A DNA stretch of 64,000 bases from an uncultured Aquimarina sp. (GTDB lineage: Bacteria > Bacteroidota > Bacteroidia > Flavobacteriales > Flavobacteriaceae): the NCBI GenBank assembly GCA_947498815.1, contig CANMLU010000009.1, positions 62,001-126,000 on the forward strand, read 5' to 3'. A program made the position numbers and the translations under genes. A model generated the notes under the pieces. That model was not told where the DNA came from and made no database searches. It saw only the letters and a list, made by a program, of their open reading frames with translations. This document shows, piece by piece, positions 45,861-56,867 of the stretch. The first letter of the stretch is position 1. Each line of letters starts with the position of its first letter.

Positions 45861-46334
45861 CTATTTTACAGTTCTAATAAATCTTGGTTTATTAATTCCG
45901 CGATCATACATCACAATACTGCCAGCGACAGACACATTGATACTTAGTTCGGATTTAAATTTGATAAGAAATTGCGATTTTTCAATTGCTTTTTTTGACA
46001 AACCGTGATCCTCTGCCCCCAGAAGGTAGACGCAACGTTTTGGATGATTAAAAGTTTCCAAAGGCAAGGCTTCATCTGTAAGTTCTACCCCTACAAGCAT
46101 GGCTCCTTTTGGTAAATGGGTATAAAAATCACCGAAGGTATCATAATGAAAATAAGGCATCGCTTTGACGGCATTATGGGTATCACTGGCCTGTTTTGCA
46201 TATCGATTTCCGATAGTAAAAATAAAACTGGCTCCCATATTTTGTGCAGAACGCCATAATACTCCTAAGTTTTCGGGGGTTTTTCCATTTTGGATACCAA
46301 TTCCAAAAAATTCATTCTCAAAATTATCAATCAT
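45861..46334 (-). CDS. SpoU/TrmH-family RNA methyltransferase
   Basis: A 157-residue SPOUT-class enzyme. Motifs are KTPENLGVLWRSAQNMGASF (motif 1, with the Asn and Arg), VYLLGAEDHGLS (motif 2) and LSINVSVAGSIVMYDR (motif 3, the knot). It probably 2'-O-methylates rRNA or tRNA ribose. The open frame continues to 46367, but MIDNFENEFFGIG at 46334 is the natural start. It is 35 bases from the channel gene stop. Confidence 0.9.
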   Translation of the reverse strand: MIDNFENEFFGIGIQNGKTPENLGVLWRSAQNMGASFIFTIGNRYAKQASDTHNAVKAMPYFHYDTFGDFYTHLPKGAMLVGVELTDEALPLETFNHPKRCVYLLGAEDHGLSKKAIEKSQFLIKFKSELSINVSVAGSIVMYDRGINKPRFIRTVK

Positions 46335-46369
46335 AGCAGTAAAAATATAAAAGATCAGAATATGCAAGG

Positions 46370-47476
46370 TTAATCTTCATCCAAATTATATTTTTTTAAT
46401 ACCTCGCTCCATGAAAGTTCCTGGATATGGGTTATCAATAATTTGTTTACCCTATTAAAATATTTATGAGTTTTGGGCATAATAAAACTTCGGTATTGCT
46501 TATTAAATGTTAAGGGAAGTAATTCTACTTTACTTCCTAATTGATGCGTTTGAATCAAGTATTCGATAGTCGTTTTATCATAAACCAAGGCATTAACATC
46601 TTTTGTAGCTAGCCCTCTTAATGCCTGTAACGGGTTTTTATATAATTTATAGGCATTCATATTATGGTTAGTAATAAAATCTTCTCCTTCGGAAGCTCCA
46701 ACTACTCCTATTTTTTCAACTGTTTTCAAATCTTCCAATCCAGTTATTTTTGCTTCTAATGTATTTACTGTAAGTGTAGAAGCAATGGTCGCAGTAAAGC
46801 TTGAAATAATTATTACAGCGGTAAACATCCAGATAATAGCGATTGATTTTCCAACATTTGTTTTTGGAGATTTATCTCCATACCCAACGGTGGTCATAGT
46901 AACAGCCGCCCACCAGAGTCCATCAAACAATCCTAAAATCCCTGGTCGAAACTGATGCTTATTCCGCTTGCGCTCAACGATCCAAAGTATGGTACCAAAT
47001 GAAAGTAATATCACCAAAAGCAACACTATAATGTTTAGAAAATCTCTTGAAAAGAAATTATTAATAAAGATTTGAAATTGACTACGACTGGATGTTGTAA
47101 CAGCTACTCCAATGCTTGAAATATAGAAAGGCTGACTCACCTGGAACTTATCTATACGATTGGGACTATTAGCCATAGGATTGATAGAAATATCCAACTC
47201 ATTATAATCCAATGCCCTTATGATCCCGATAATGTCTGAATACTCAATATACTTGTACTCAACGTCCATTTGCTGTGCAATATAATCCCAAAGATCTATT
47301 GACAATCCTTCATACCTACCCTCATAATTTTTAATAATAAAAGGAGGGTCTTGATGTATACCAACCAATAATGTGTCCTTAACAACGCCCCCATATGAGT
47401 CCAATGATAATACTACAAGTACAATGAATATTTTGAATTTTACGCAAGAACTACTAATCATATTATCGGAGGTCAT
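46370..47476 (-). CDS. GluR0-like ligand-gated potassium channel
   Basis: The 368-residue protein interrupts a periplasmic amino-acid-binding domain with a pore, as in bacterial ionotropic glutamate receptors. A signal peptide (about 12-29) is followed by lobe 1 ([13 protein letters not shown]). [16 protein letters not shown] contains Arg107, which aligns with the carboxylate-binding Arg of glutamate receptors (R-x9-F spacing). M1 is at about 145-167, the pore loop has TTVGYGD (195-201), a potassium filter, and M2 ends in [13 protein letters not shown], the counterpart of SYTANLAAF. Lobe 2 has [11 protein letters not shown] (Asp300), the counterpart of the amine-binding acidic position. A start at 47461 is also possible. 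It overlaps the propeller gene by 14 bases or abuts it. Confidence 0.85.
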   Translation of the reverse strand: MTSDNMISSSCVKFKIFIVLVVLSLDSYGGVVKDTLLVGIHQDPPFIIKNYEGRYEGLSIDLWDYIAQQMDVEYKYIEYSDIIGIIRALDYNELDISINPMANSPNRIDKFQVSQPFYISSIGVAVTTSSRSQFQIFINNFFSRDFLNIIVLLLVILLSFGTILWIVERKRNKHQFRPGILGLFDGLWWAAVTMTTVGYGDKSPKTNVGKSIAIIWMFTAVIIISSFTATIASTLTVNTLEAKITGLEDLKTVEKIGVVGASEGEDFITNHNMNAYKLYKNPLQALRGLATKDVNALVYDKTTIEYLIQTHQLGSKVELLPLTFNKQYRSFIMPKTHKYFNRVNKLLITHIQELSWSEVLKKYNLDED

Positions 47477-50372
47477 CTGTTATTGAAATTGAAAGGAAAG
47501 TCGTCAAAATCTGAATCAATGTGAGGTCCCTTTGAGTAAATTTGTTTTTCTCTTTTCCATATACACAAAAAACTGCTTCACCTCCTATTTTCTGTTCAAA
47601 TGGCACAAGAATTATTGATAAATAACCATTATCGTCTTTTTGATTGATGTATTGATCTATTTCTTTATTAAAATCATTTATCATAATGGGTTTATTACCT
47701 ATCAAAACATAGGTAGCGAGGTTTTCCTTTTCATTAAACTCTTCAATTCGGTCCGATAGTGTGTTGTTATCTCTTCTGCTACCGCGATAATGTATTTCAT
47801 CTCCCTTTTTAAATGCAATCTCAAAAGCGTCTACCCCGGTTGGAAGCTCCACTAATCTTGCAATAACTGGTAATGCAATATCCCAGGAGGCATCTTTTGG
47901 GATTTGACGAAGTAGTCGATACAACAAATAAATATTGGTTCCTGTACTTTTAAGCTCTTCCGTTTGGTATTGCAACGTTTTACGCTGTGAGATAAGCGTC
48001 GCTTCCTTTTCGCTAAGTTCTTTTTGCTTTAACGATAAAGAAGCTTTGAGGCTTTGTGTTTTTTTGAACACCCATAGTCGCAGAAAATACCATATTCCAA
48101 ATATTCCAAGTATCAGGAGAAATCCTAACCCTAGAGGGGTTTTATACCATTTCTTTTTTACTTCAAAATCAATATTAACCGGTGGACTCCAGGAATATCC
48201 TCCAGGTTTTTGAGCGCGCACCGTTAGAGTGTACGTTCCTCCTTTTAACTTTTCTAATTCAATACTATTCCTTTCTATAGGTTCGGACCAAGGAGTATCA
48301 ATAGCTTCATTATCCGAAACATTAGTGTTCAAAAGCTTGTACTGATACCGGATGTTATCCCCCGGAAAAGTAATGGTGGTAAACCCAAACTTCACCTCGG
48401 CTGTTTCAGCAAAACTCTGTCCTACCTCTATTTCTTTTGATTTATTATTGATTTGTATCTTATTAAGCGTGGGAATATTAGTAGCAAGAGGTTTTGGATT
48501 AGATCGAGAAGAATACACCGCTCCTTCAGCGGTACCTACCCATAATTTCTTACTACTGTCCAAAATCATACTGCGATAAGAAGCTACTTTTGAAGGTGTA
48601 CCACTATTCTCATCAAAAAACACATATGAACCATCAGGATCTAGATAGATTATCCCATTGGTATCGGTTGCCAGCCATAAACCTCCGTCTGGAATTATAC
48701 AAACCGATCGAATTTCATTTTTGGTATGAGATCCCAAATCAATTCTTTGAATTCTCTCGGTGTCATATTTTAAAAGGCCGTCTGTGGTGCCCATCCAAAC
48801 CATCCCTTTTTGATCTACAGCCAGATCATGAACTTCAAAATTTCCACCAACTTTAAACGAAAAAGGAAGGCTTCGGTTTTCAAATCTATCTTGGATTCTA
48901 TTGTATTTATATAGATAACTTCGAGTGCCAATTCCCGCAGCGTATAACTCTGAACGCCCTCCTTCATTTACGACCAAAATCCGATTAGTCAAACCTTTGG
49001 TTGTATCATACTCAACCACCTCTCCTGCCGAATTAATTTTGGCAACTCCAACGATGGGTTGTTCGGTAGGGGCTTGGCAAAACCACATATCGCCCAGATG
49101 ATCAGCGAACATGTAAAATATACCACCACCACGATCCTGCAAGCTATACGTCTTTTTAATTTTATCGTCTTGATATTGTATAATCATCGCATCAGAGGTT
49201 CCGTACCATATATTGTTATGAAACGAAGTAATCCCGGTAACCCTATTTACTCCCAAAACGGGATTAAAAATCATGCTGCCGGCTGTATTTTTTATACTAT
49301 TAATATTGTTTTGAGAAATCAAAACTTCATTATTTGCGCCTGGGCTTATACTAAAAACATTATCATGCGACATTCCTGAAACACTTTGGAAGTAACTTGA
49401 CCATAATAATCCTAAACCATCCGAAGTACTAATCCAAATCTTTCCACCGGATCTAATCTGATCTGACGAAAAATATAGATCATTAATATCCTGATATACC
49501 AGCTCTTCGATTCTATGAGGGTCATTTGATCCAAAAACTTGTTTAGGCTCTAATTCATTTTCTGTTAATGAATACAAGCCTGTTTCTGATGCCAAAAAAT
49601 ATGTTGTATCATTATCCTTATTTATAAAGTTAAAATACTTGCCTACAGTATTTAACTGGGTTTGATTTGTGATATTTTTTTGTAGATTAACTTCCAATTT
49701 TAAGATACGTGATCCTACCAAAATAATTTGTGTTCCCTCGACGTAAAAATGAAGAATATCTTCGAAAGACCTGAGTAATTTGACAGATCCAGTCAACTCA
49801 TCATAATAAAACAATCCAACTTCGGGAAATAGGACCCAAATGGTACCAAATTCATCTTCGCCAAAATAAGTTTTTGGAGTTTTTTGGTTCATCACTTTAA
49901 AAGATTCTTTCTCTTTCACACCGTTCCTCCCCAAAAATATGGTTCCATCCAACTGCCCAACCCATAATCTATTTTTGGAATCTTTAAAAAGTCGCCCGGG
50001 GTAATTCATTCCATTTTTGGCTTCACCAGCAGAAATATGTGTGCTTATCTTTGGTGTGTTATTGTCATAAAACAGTTTAAATATCCCTGTGTCATTCGAG
50101 AAAAGCAAGGTGTCTTTTGTCCACGGGATTATGGATTTTATATATCTACTACGTAAGCTTGTATTATAATCCTCAAATGTTTTTCCGTCAAAACGAAAGA
50201 GACCTTGATCGGTGGCTAACCATGTATACTGATATGTATCTTGAATTACTTGATTGACTTTTTTAAACGGCACTTCTTTACCTGCATATGTTATGTACCG
50301 AAATTTTTGTCCAAAACCGGAAAAGATATTTATTAAAACTAAAATGAGTGTGACCAGACAACTATTCTTCAT
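47463..50372 (-). CDS. Two-component-type propeller sensor with GAF-like end, no kinase
   Basis: About 969 residues. A signal peptide ends near IFSGFGQ. Regulator-propeller repeats follow ([WL]-[VLM]-[AG]-T-x-[DE]-G-[LI], for example [39 protein letters not shown]), then a Y_Y_Y domain ([10 protein letters not shown] ... [20 protein letters not shown]), one membrane span ([19 protein letters not shown]), a coiled coil and a GAF-like cytoplasmic domain. Hybrid histidine kinases of this type usually carry kinase and AraC output domains; neither is present. The open frame runs to 50411, but MKNSCLVTL at 50372 is the likely start. It sits directly upstream of the channel gene. Confidence 0.8.
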   Translation of the reverse strand: MKNSCLVTLILVLINIFSGFGQKFRYITYAGKEVPFKKVNQVIQDTYQYTWLATDQGLFRFDGKTFEDYNTSLRSRYIKSIIPWTKDTLLFSNDTGIFKLFYDNNTPKISTHISAGEAKNGMNYPGRLFKDSKNRLWVGQLDGTIFLGRNGVKEKESFKVMNQKTPKTYFGEDEFGTIWVLFPEVGLFYYDELTGSVKLLRSFEDILHFYVEGTQIILVGSRILKLEVNLQKNITNQTQLNTVGKYFNFINKDNDTTYFLASETGLYSLTENELEPKQVFGSNDPHRIEELVYQDINDLYFSSDQIRSGGKIWISTSDGLGLLWSSYFQSVSGMSHDNVFSISPGANNEVLISQNNINSIKNTAGSMIFNPVLGVNRVTGITSFHNNIWYGTSDAMIIQYQDDKIKKTYSLQDRGGGIFYMFADHLGDMWFCQAPTEQPIVGVAKINSAGEVVEYDTTKGLTNRILVVNEGGRSELYAAGIGTRSYLYKYNRIQDRFENRSLPFSFKVGGNFEVHDLAVDQKGMVWMGTTDGLLKYDTERIQRIDLGSHTKNEIRSVCIIPDGGLWLATDTNGIIYLDPDGSYVFFDENSGTPSKVASYRSMILDSSKKLWVGTAEGAVYSSRSNPKPLATNIPTLNKIQINNKSKEIEVGQSFAETAEVKFGFTTITFPGDNIRYQYKLLNTNVSDNEAIDTPWSEPIERNSIELEKLKGGTYTLTVRAQKPGGYSWSPPVNIDFEVKKKWYKTPLGLGFLLILGIFGIWYFLRLWVFKKTQSLKASLSLKQKELSEKEATLISQRKTLQYQTEELKSTGTNIYLLYRLLRQIPKDASWDIALPVIARLVELPTGVDAFEIAFKKGDEIHYRGSRRDNNTLSDRIEEFNEKENLATYVLIGNKPIMINDFNKEIDQYINQKDDNGYLSIILVPFEQKIGGEAVFCVYGKEKNKFTQRDLTLIQILTTFLSISITDDLR

Positions 50373-50465
50373 AAGCAATAGAAGATTAACACTTAAAGAT
50401 ACTAAAAACACTTTAATTTATTAACCTTCAATACCTTAGGATAGACTGGCTATTGAAAAATAAGT

Positions 50466-51827
50466 TTAAAGGGAAATATTAATGGTTTTTCCTTCTTTGC
50501 TGTATTCTTTTTTAAGTCCTTCAAGAATGTAGCTAAGCTTAATTTTTTCTTGTTGTTGAGCAATAGTTTTTAAACATGCATACTGTGTGATATTAACAAT
50601 ATTGGCTCCAGTAATTGCATATTTTTTTGACAATTCTTCCAGCGAAACGTCATCTTCTAATTCAACGTTTTTTGGTAATGTTTTTTGCCATAACTGCAGT
50701 CGTTCGGAAGCACCAGGTAATTGAAATTCAATAATTGACTGAAACCTTCGAGTGAAAGCAGCATCTATATTGGTTTTAAAATTTGAGGCGAGGATTACTA
50801 ATCCTGGGTGAGCTTCAATTCGTTGAAGTAGATACGATACTTCTTGATTGGCATATTTATCATGAGCATCTCGAACATTGGTTCTTTTTCCAAAAATAGC
50901 ATCTGCTTCATCAAAAAACAGTATCCAATCTTTGTTGATTGCTTTATCAAATAAAGAAGACAAGTTTTTTTCGGTCTCTCCAATATATTTTGAAATCACC
51001 ATCGACAGATCTATTCGATACACATCTCTTTTGGTGTATTTGCCTAGCAAGCTTGCCGTAAGCGTTTTTCCTGTTCCGGGTGAACCATAAAACATTACCC
51101 TATATCCAGGTTTTATTTTGCTTTTCATATTCCACTCTTGCATAAGCTTTTCATTATGATTGAGCCAAACTTGTATTTCTTGAATTTGTTCTAATGTCTT
51201 TTCTTGAAGCACGAGATCATCCCATTCTAAATCTGTAGTGATAAGACTTGCCGGGAAGTTTTGACTAAGTGTAGGCTTAGTTATTTTTCCTACAGTAAGA
51301 AGTGATACAAATTCTTCATCAATAAGCAATTTTCCGCTCATATGGGGTTCTCCTTTAGGCACTCCTTCAATCTGAAGAACTTGCTCTTTAAAAAGAATGG
51401 ATCCAGAGTCCATATAATCTATTAGCGACATTCGTTCCTCGATGTTATCTCCAGCTAAGATATATAATACTGTCTCACCTGTTGGGATAATACCTCTATG
51501 GTGCTTTCCGGTAACACCGCCAAAAGCAACAAATTGACTTCCATCGGGAAAATAAGAGGATACGATCTGTTGTAATAAAGAAGGAGTAGTATGAGGTGCC
51601 AACGCAAGAAGAAGCATAATTACCTCTACTTCTGATAGTTTATTATTAATTATAAACTGTGTAATATGAGATTCTGTAGAGTTTAAATGCAACTGAGGCA
51701 CCTCTACATATTCTTTTTTTATATCTACACTTAACCTATACTTTATATACGCTTCTAAATAATTAAATAACGTTTGTATTTCGGTATTCTGTATAGTATT
51801 AGCCGTTGCTGTACTTGACATAGGCAT
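50466..51827 (-). CDS. AAA+ ATPase of a contractile injection system
   Basis: A 453-residue ATPase. Residues of about 1-200 are a family-specific N-terminal region. The AAA+ module has Walker A GSPGTGKT (248-255), Walker B WILFFDEADAIFGKR (301-315), NQEVSYLLQRIEA and the sensor region LVILASNFKTNIDAAFTRRF. This matches the ATPase that accompanies Afp/PVC-type extracellular contractile injection systems, where it is needed for assembly. Its start overlaps the muramidase stop by up to 29 bases, so the two are probably translated together. The call as a CIS component rests mainly on the tape-measure gene nearby. Confidence 0.88.
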   Translation of the reverse strand: MPMSSTATANTIQNTEIQTLFNYLEAYIKYRLSVDIKKEYVEVPQLHLNSTESHITQFIINNKLSEVEVIMLLLALAPHTTPSLLQQIVSSYFPDGSQFVAFGGVTGKHHRGIIPTGETVLYILAGDNIEERMSLIDYMDSGSILFKEQVLQIEGVPKGEPHMSGKLLIDEEFVSLLTVGKITKPTLSQNFPASLITTDLEWDDLVLQEKTLEQIQEIQVWLNHNEKLMQEWNMKSKIKPGYRVMFYGSPGTGKTLTASLLGKYTKRDVYRIDLSMVISKYIGETEKNLSSLFDKAINKDWILFFDEADAIFGKRTNVRDAHDKYANQEVSYLLQRIEAHPGLVILASNFKTNIDAAFTRRFQSIIEFQLPGASERLQLWQKTLPKNVELEDDVSLEELSKKYAITGANIVNITQYACLKTIAQQQEKIKLSYILEGLKKEYSKEGKTINISL

Positions 51828-52641
51828 TTTTCAATTTAATATCGTATTTATTCTTTTTATATCCCGGACCGTTATATCCTTCGGCAAACTTTGCCCAGTT
51901 TTTTTCTTTGATCCAGTCAATCAATTTTTTCCCTTTAAAAGAGGTATTCTTAATAAATTTACCAAAAGCTATCAGATGTTCTCTCTCATGCTCATACATT
52001 TCTGAAACAAATTGATCTATTGATACGTATCCCAGATGTTTATAATGAAATCCCATGATTTGAAAAGCCCCCCATGAGGCAGAACAATATGCTGCATCAT
52101 GAAATGCAGGTAAATCCGATATTCCCGCTGCTTTTTCGAGGCGGTCATACTCTCCTGCGCCTCCTCTATAATGTGTTCTGGTCCATTTTTTATACAATAC
52201 ATCTTTGGTATGAGCAGATATATATTGTGATGGATTTACTCCTCTTTTCTCTAATTCTCTCCAAAATATATGGCCTTCAAATAAAATAATTGGTCTTCCG
52301 TATACCAAAAATCCTTTACCTCTACTTTCGATTTCATTAACTGCCTTTACCATGGCCAACTCTAGTCCAAATTGATCTGCAAAATTTTTCACATCTTCTT
52401 CTGACAGAAACTTATCATTAAATGCAGCCAAGCTTCTTTCGGCCTCAATAAGTTTTGACCAAGATTTGAGCCCAACGATACCATCAACCACCAAGTTATT
52501 TTTTGCCTGAAAATCTTTTACAGCAGCGTCTGTATCTCTTCCAAAATAATTTGACACATAGACTTTATACCCTAATTTGGTTAGGATTTCTTCAAGGTAA
52601 TGAACATCTTCTCCTCTTGAGCGGTATCGTATTGTTTTCAT
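51799..52641 (-). CDS. Peptidoglycan-binding N-acetylmuramidase (phage/CIS lysin)
   Basis: A 280-residue enzyme. The N-terminal peptidoglycan-binding repeat is at about 1-70 (RYRSRGEDVHYLEEILTKLG, DAAVKDFQAKNNLVVDGIVG). The C-terminal part is an N-acetylmuramidase (DUF3380-type) domain: MVKAVNEIESRGKGFLVYG with the catalytic Glu, ILFEGHIFW, ASWGAFQIMGFHYKHLGY and FAEGYNGPGY. There is no signal peptide, as expected for a lysin carried by a phage-tail-like particle. In such a system it could let the particle penetrate the wall of the target or help release the particle from the producer. It overlaps the ATPase gene. Confidence 0.92.
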   Translation of the reverse strand: MKTIRYRSRGEDVHYLEEILTKLGYKVYVSNYFGRDTDAAVKDFQAKNNLVVDGIVGLKSWSKLIEAERSLAAFNDKFLSEEDVKNFADQFGLELAMVKAVNEIESRGKGFLVYGRPIILFEGHIFWRELEKRGVNPSQYISAHTKDVLYKKWTRTHYRGGAGEYDRLEKAAGISDLPAFHDAAYCSASWGAFQIMGFHYKHLGYVSIDQFVSEMYEHEREHLIAFGKFIKNTSFKGKKLIDWIKEKNWAKFAEGYNGPGYKKNKYDIKLKNAYVKYSNG

Positions 52642-52714
52642 CGATATGTTTTATATTAATCTCTAATAAATTTAATCCTAAAAATTAGGATTACATGATC
52701 TTTTTTAATTTTTT

Positions 52715-55700
52715 CTAAGTAGCTACAATAAATCTTATGGTATTTGTTACTTCTGTACCGCACAATCCATCAGAAACTACCAACATCACAGGTATTTGAA
52801 CATTTCCTCTATATCTATAACGGTGTATTGGATTCTTTTCTTCAGAAGTACTATTATCTCCAAAATCCCATGAGAATTTGTATTTATCCTCATCAAACTG
52901 ATTTAGATTATTTATGGTAAATCTCACACTTCTCGCTAATATCCGCCCTTCTGTTCCGATAATGTCTCCATCCGAGACTTCTATTATCTCTCCTGTCTCA
53001 AGGGGGCCTGACTGAAAATCAAAATTAATTATTGGCTTCTTTATAACGGTAATCGTTGCAGATACGGGTTGATCATTTACTGTAAAGGAAATTGGCACGT
53101 TATACTTGGTAAAACTTGAAGAAGCAAATGTAACTTCATTTGTTCCGACTCTCATACCCACGGTACGTGTTACTGCATTTACTTTTGCACCCGTAGGACT
53201 AACATCAAAAGGTACAGAAGTATCCGCATCTCCACTACCATCTAGACATAAGGTACTCGGAATTCTGAAAGACACTTCTTCTTCAACGTTTTCAAAGGGC
53301 ACTTCGATATCTCTTGTAATGTCCCCACAAATTGAATTGGTTATTGTTACCTTTATATTGGCCATTCTATTTTCTAAACCTGCAAGATCTGTATACTCAT
53401 GTTCTTGGGTAAGTTCAGATCCTTCAAAAACAGGAGTTCCATCGCCGAAATCCCATAATAGAACAGGCGCTTCTGGTAAATGATCTCCGCTTACAATAAA
53501 TACTACATTAGCTTGTGATCTATCGTTATTATAGGTGATTGTATCTGATCTTAATCGTACATTTTCTGAAACTCTTCCTACGATAAGTGTAGCATCAGTA
53601 TCAAAACCATCCACCGAAAATCTAATTGTTTGTCCATAGGCATCAAACTCTTTGGGATTTATTGTCATTACTCTACCTTGTATTTCCAGGCCATTAAAAC
53701 TAGTAGCACCAATGGTAGCAATTTGACCGTTTTCTGGTTTTAAAACCACTGCATTAACCCGTTCAATGCATCCTATTGCATTATCCAAAATTTGTTTCAG
53801 GTTATTTAAGAATTGCCCTAATTGACTGAAATCATTAAATGAAAAATAATCTGTAGTATCTATGTTAGAAAAATCAGGACTGCTAAGTACAGGCTCTCGA
53901 TTCAACAACCCTCTTAAAGAAGGAAGCAAATTAGCATTTCCACCTGGAGAAATATAAGCTCCTTCACTTAGACAATAATAAAATATATGCGTATTCGCAC
54001 TTAGGTTTTGTATTTGATTTTGCAATTCTCCAACTTCTCCCACAGATCCATCTGCAATAATAATGACGATATCCGGAACACTACCCAAATTTTCATTGAT
54101 GTATCGCATACCGCTTGCCCAGCTCGCAGCACCGCTAGGAACTCCATTACCTGCAGTACGATATTCATCGATCCATTGCGTAAACTGTCCTTTGGTTGCT
54201 GCCGTTATATTGGTTCTTTCAATAATTCTTGATGGCGGTTCAAATTGACCTATTGCATCGTTCATATTCATTAAGGTGATAAAATTATTTGACCCCTCCT
54301 GATCGTCCACAAATGCTCTTAATCCATTTTTAATCTCAGGGATTTCATTACCTTGTATAGACCCTGATTCATCCAGAACCAGTGCGATATGAATAGGAAT
54401 GTCGCAATCTGCAGGATTGACACATATTTCATCTCTATCCAACTCAAGTTCGATAACGATAGGGTCTTCAAAAATGATTTCTTCAATGAATATGGTATTT
54501 GAACAGAAATTTGTTTTTACCTCTACAGTTGGATTTAGTATTGTAGGTGTTGGCGCTGGCGCTGGCGGATTGGCATACTGTCTTATTACATTTCCTGAGG
54601 CATCTGGCACCTGATTACCCGATGTTCCGTCACCAAAATCCCATATATACTCTGTAATTTCATCAATAAAAGGTCCAGAAACATTATAGGTTACAGTAAC
54701 TTCTGTTTTGAACGGATTATCATAAACTACTGTAGTTGTAATGATAGGTTCGGGCCTGCGATGGATCGTTATGACCGCTTCTGTATCCTGATTATTAACT
54801 TCGAATGTAATAGGTCTTCCTATAAGCTCTGGGCTTACAACATTCGGATCAAAAAAGAAATCCCCGTTATCGTTGCGTACTACTCCACCATTTAATTCTT
54901 TTGGCACTTGTGCAGTAACGAAACCATCATCGGGAGTTACATCAAATCGTAAAGGTTTTGTATCTGCTCCGAAACACAATGTATCGTCTTCTAATTTTAA
55001 GGCTATCTCGCCTTCTTTACAGTATAAATAGGGCACCATAAAATCAGCAATAACAGGTTCCAAAACGGCGCTCCCTTTTTTAGAAACTTTTTTACGTCGT
55101 CTTGGGCTATCACCTTCTTCGGGGTTAGTTTCAAAATTCTCCTCGATATCCCCTTCATTTTCTAAAAACACAAGTATAAAAGTCCCTCTGGGGGTTACTC
55201 CTGCCTTATGCTCTATCCCCTGTCTATTATTGACATAATACGAGGTATAATTTTCTTCAAGAGCTTTCTCACTAGAAACTCCCAGTGCTACAATATTAAA
55301 ACTTACGGCATTTTCTTTTTTCTCTTCTTTGAGTGCTTTGATTACATCTTTGTAATTTTTTCCTTGATGTCCTTCAATTCTATAGAAATCTTTGTCTATA
55401 CAGATTTTCAAAGGTTCTTCTGTGTCCAACAAATCCGTATGGTAGCTTATATTGCTTCCTTCTCTTCCTTGGGCAGACTTGTTAAAATCCCAAAGTTTAA
55501 GCATTATTTCATCTACTGCACTATAAAAAGGGATTGCTTTTTGACTTAATACTCCTCTGGTCAAAGATGGGGTAATCTTGATATCTCTATAACTTGGATT
55601 ATAATTTTTTAATTGCCAGCTTGCTCTAAGTATGAACGCATATACTTTTTGTTCTTCTTGATGAATATCATAACACACGCTAATCTCTCCAGTATCTTCA

Positions 55701-56812
55701 GAAAAACAAGTATTACAAGCATCACCAGCCTTGGTGGAATGCACCCAAGATTTATAAAAACTATGTCTACAACTAAAACATACTCCATCTTTTGAAACCT
55801 CTCCAAGCATTAAATGTTTAGGAAATGCTCCTTGATCTGCAGTACAAATTGAAGTGGTTAATTGAAGTAATACACTTTTGATTTCATTATATGTAATAAT
55901 CAGATCTTTTAATAAATCATATCGGTATTGGACATCAATTGGGATATTATTTTCATCAAAATCAAAAAGCTGATTTATTCTATCTTGAACTTCCAATTTA
56001 AGTGATGGAGCTTTGAGGTGATCTAGTAGTATACCAAACCCATTTGATAAATCCTGTACAACATCACCTTCAACAAAAGGTATTATCATCTTTTTTTGAA
56101 GAGCATTATACGTTTCAAAATCATCAATCCCCGGAATTACTTTTGGTAAAAGCACCTCGGGAAGTTGATAATATAACCATCCAAAATTGGGTCTACTAAT
56201 TGTACTATCAAAACTATTAATATAAGCGGCATCGGCTTTGGATACTACCAAAATTCTTTGATTTGCAACTACATCTATGCCTTCTCCATCACAGCTCAAA
56301 CTACTACATCTATTTGTATTTCTCTCATAATGCTCTAAATACACAAGCACGACCATATCTTGTATATCATAACCTTCGTTTTGCGGTAAACGACTTAATG
56401 GCGAGGTATCATTTTCTATTGCCCGAGGAAGTAACTCGAAGAGGTCTAATTGTTGACCATCGCGATAAAAAAACGGAGCATAATCCGATTTAAGGTTGTC
56501 ATATCTGCGGTAATGCTTATAGGTAATACTATCAAAATCTATAGCTTTATCCGAAGTCCCTTCAATGGATTTATAGAGATGTAATAAATCTCCATCTGTT
56601 GTTACTCCAAGCCCCTGTTTGATCCTTACCACGTTTGCTGCGCTACTCACCTCGAATCCACAAACGATTCCTACACCGCTTAAATTTGTTCTGGATAACC
56701 GGATCTGATCATCAAAATGATCAACAATCTGGTTTAGATGTCCTTCGGTCAAAAACTGACTCTTGGAGAACCTTCTAAAGCCCGGAGATATTTTTGCTAA
56801 TTTGGTGATCAT
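52715..56812 (-). CDS. Giant CIS-associated protein with PKD and von Willebrand A domains
   Basis: A 1365-residue protein without signal peptide. The N-terminal region (about 1-330, FRRFSKSQFLTEGHLNQIVD, LSGVGIVCGF) looks like a phage-tail-type attachment module. A pair of CxxC (CFSC near 344, CNTC near 367) may bind zinc. A conserved scaffold with PFYSAVDEIMLKLWDF, DFYRIEGHQGKNY follows at about 380-560. PKD domains with WDFGD lie near 724, 1120 and 1315. A vWA domain with the MIDAS DESGS is at about 805-1010. The protein is probably a surface fibre or binding part of the injection particle; this is inferred. A paralogue lies at the right edge of the window. Confidence 0.75.
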   Translation of the reverse strand: MITKLAKISPGFRRFSKSQFLTEGHLNQIVDHFDDQIRLSRTNLSGVGIVCGFEVSSAANVVRIKQGLGVTTDGDLLHLYKSIEGTSDKAIDFDSITYKHYRRYDNLKSDYAPFFYRDGQQLDLFELLPRAIENDTSPLSRLPQNEGYDIQDMVVLVYLEHYERNTNRCSSLSCDGEGIDVVANQRILVVSKADAAYINSFDSTISRPNFGWLYYQLPEVLLPKVIPGIDDFETYNALQKKMIIPFVEGDVVQDLSNGFGILLDHLKAPSLKLEVQDRINQLFDFDENNIPIDVQYRYDLLKDLIITYNEIKSVLLQLTTSICTADQGAFPKHLMLGEVSKDGVCFSCRHSFYKSWVHSTKAGDACNTCFSEDTGEISVCYDIHQEEQKVYAFILRASWQLKNYNPSYRDIKITPSLTRGVLSQKAIPFYSAVDEIMLKLWDFNKSAQGREGSNISYHTDLLDTEEPLKICIDKDFYRIEGHQGKNYKDVIKALKEEKKENAVSFNIVALGVSSEKALEENYTSYYVNNRQGIEHKAGVTPRGTFILVFLENEGDIEENFETNPEEGDSPRRRKKVSKKGSAVLEPVIADFMVPYLYCKEGEIALKLEDDTLCFGADTKPLRFDVTPDDGFVTAQVPKELNGGVVRNDNGDFFFDPNVVSPELIGRPITFEVNNQDTEAVITIHRRPEPIITTTVVYDNPFKTEVTVTYNVSGPFIDEITEYIWDFGDGTSGNQVPDASGNVIRQYANPPAPAPTPTILNPTVEVKTNFCSNTIFIEEIIFEDPIVIELELDRDEICVNPADCDIPIHIALVLDESGSIQGNEIPEIKNGLRAFVDDQEGSNNFITLMNMNDAIGQFEPPSRIIERTNITAATKGQFTQWIDEYRTAGNGVPSGAASWASGMRYINENLGSVPDIVIIIADGSVGEVGELQNQIQNLSANTHIFYYCLSEGAYISPGGNANLLPSLRGLLNREPVLSSPDFSNIDTTDYFSFNDFSQLGQFLNNLKQILDNAIGCIERVNAVVLKPENGQIATIGATSFNGLEIQGRVMTINPKEFDAYGQTIRFSVDGFDTDATLIVGRVSENVRLRSDTITYNNDRSQANVVFIVSGDHLPEAPVLLWDFGDGTPVFEGSELTQEHEYTDLAGLENRMANIKVTITNSICGDITRDIEVPFENVEEEVSFRIPSTLCLDGSGDADTSVPFDVSPTGAKVNAVTRTVGMRVGTNEVTFASSSFTKYNVPISFTVNDQPVSATITVIKKPIINFDFQSGPLETGEIIEVSDGDIIGTEGRILARSVRFTINNLNQFDEDKYKFSWDFGDNSTSEEKNPIHRYRYRGNVQIPVMLVVSDGLCGTEVTNTIRFIVAT

Positions 56813-56867
56813 GATTTGTGTGTATTTTATTAATTTATTATATCGTATCTACTTTATCATTGAAAAT

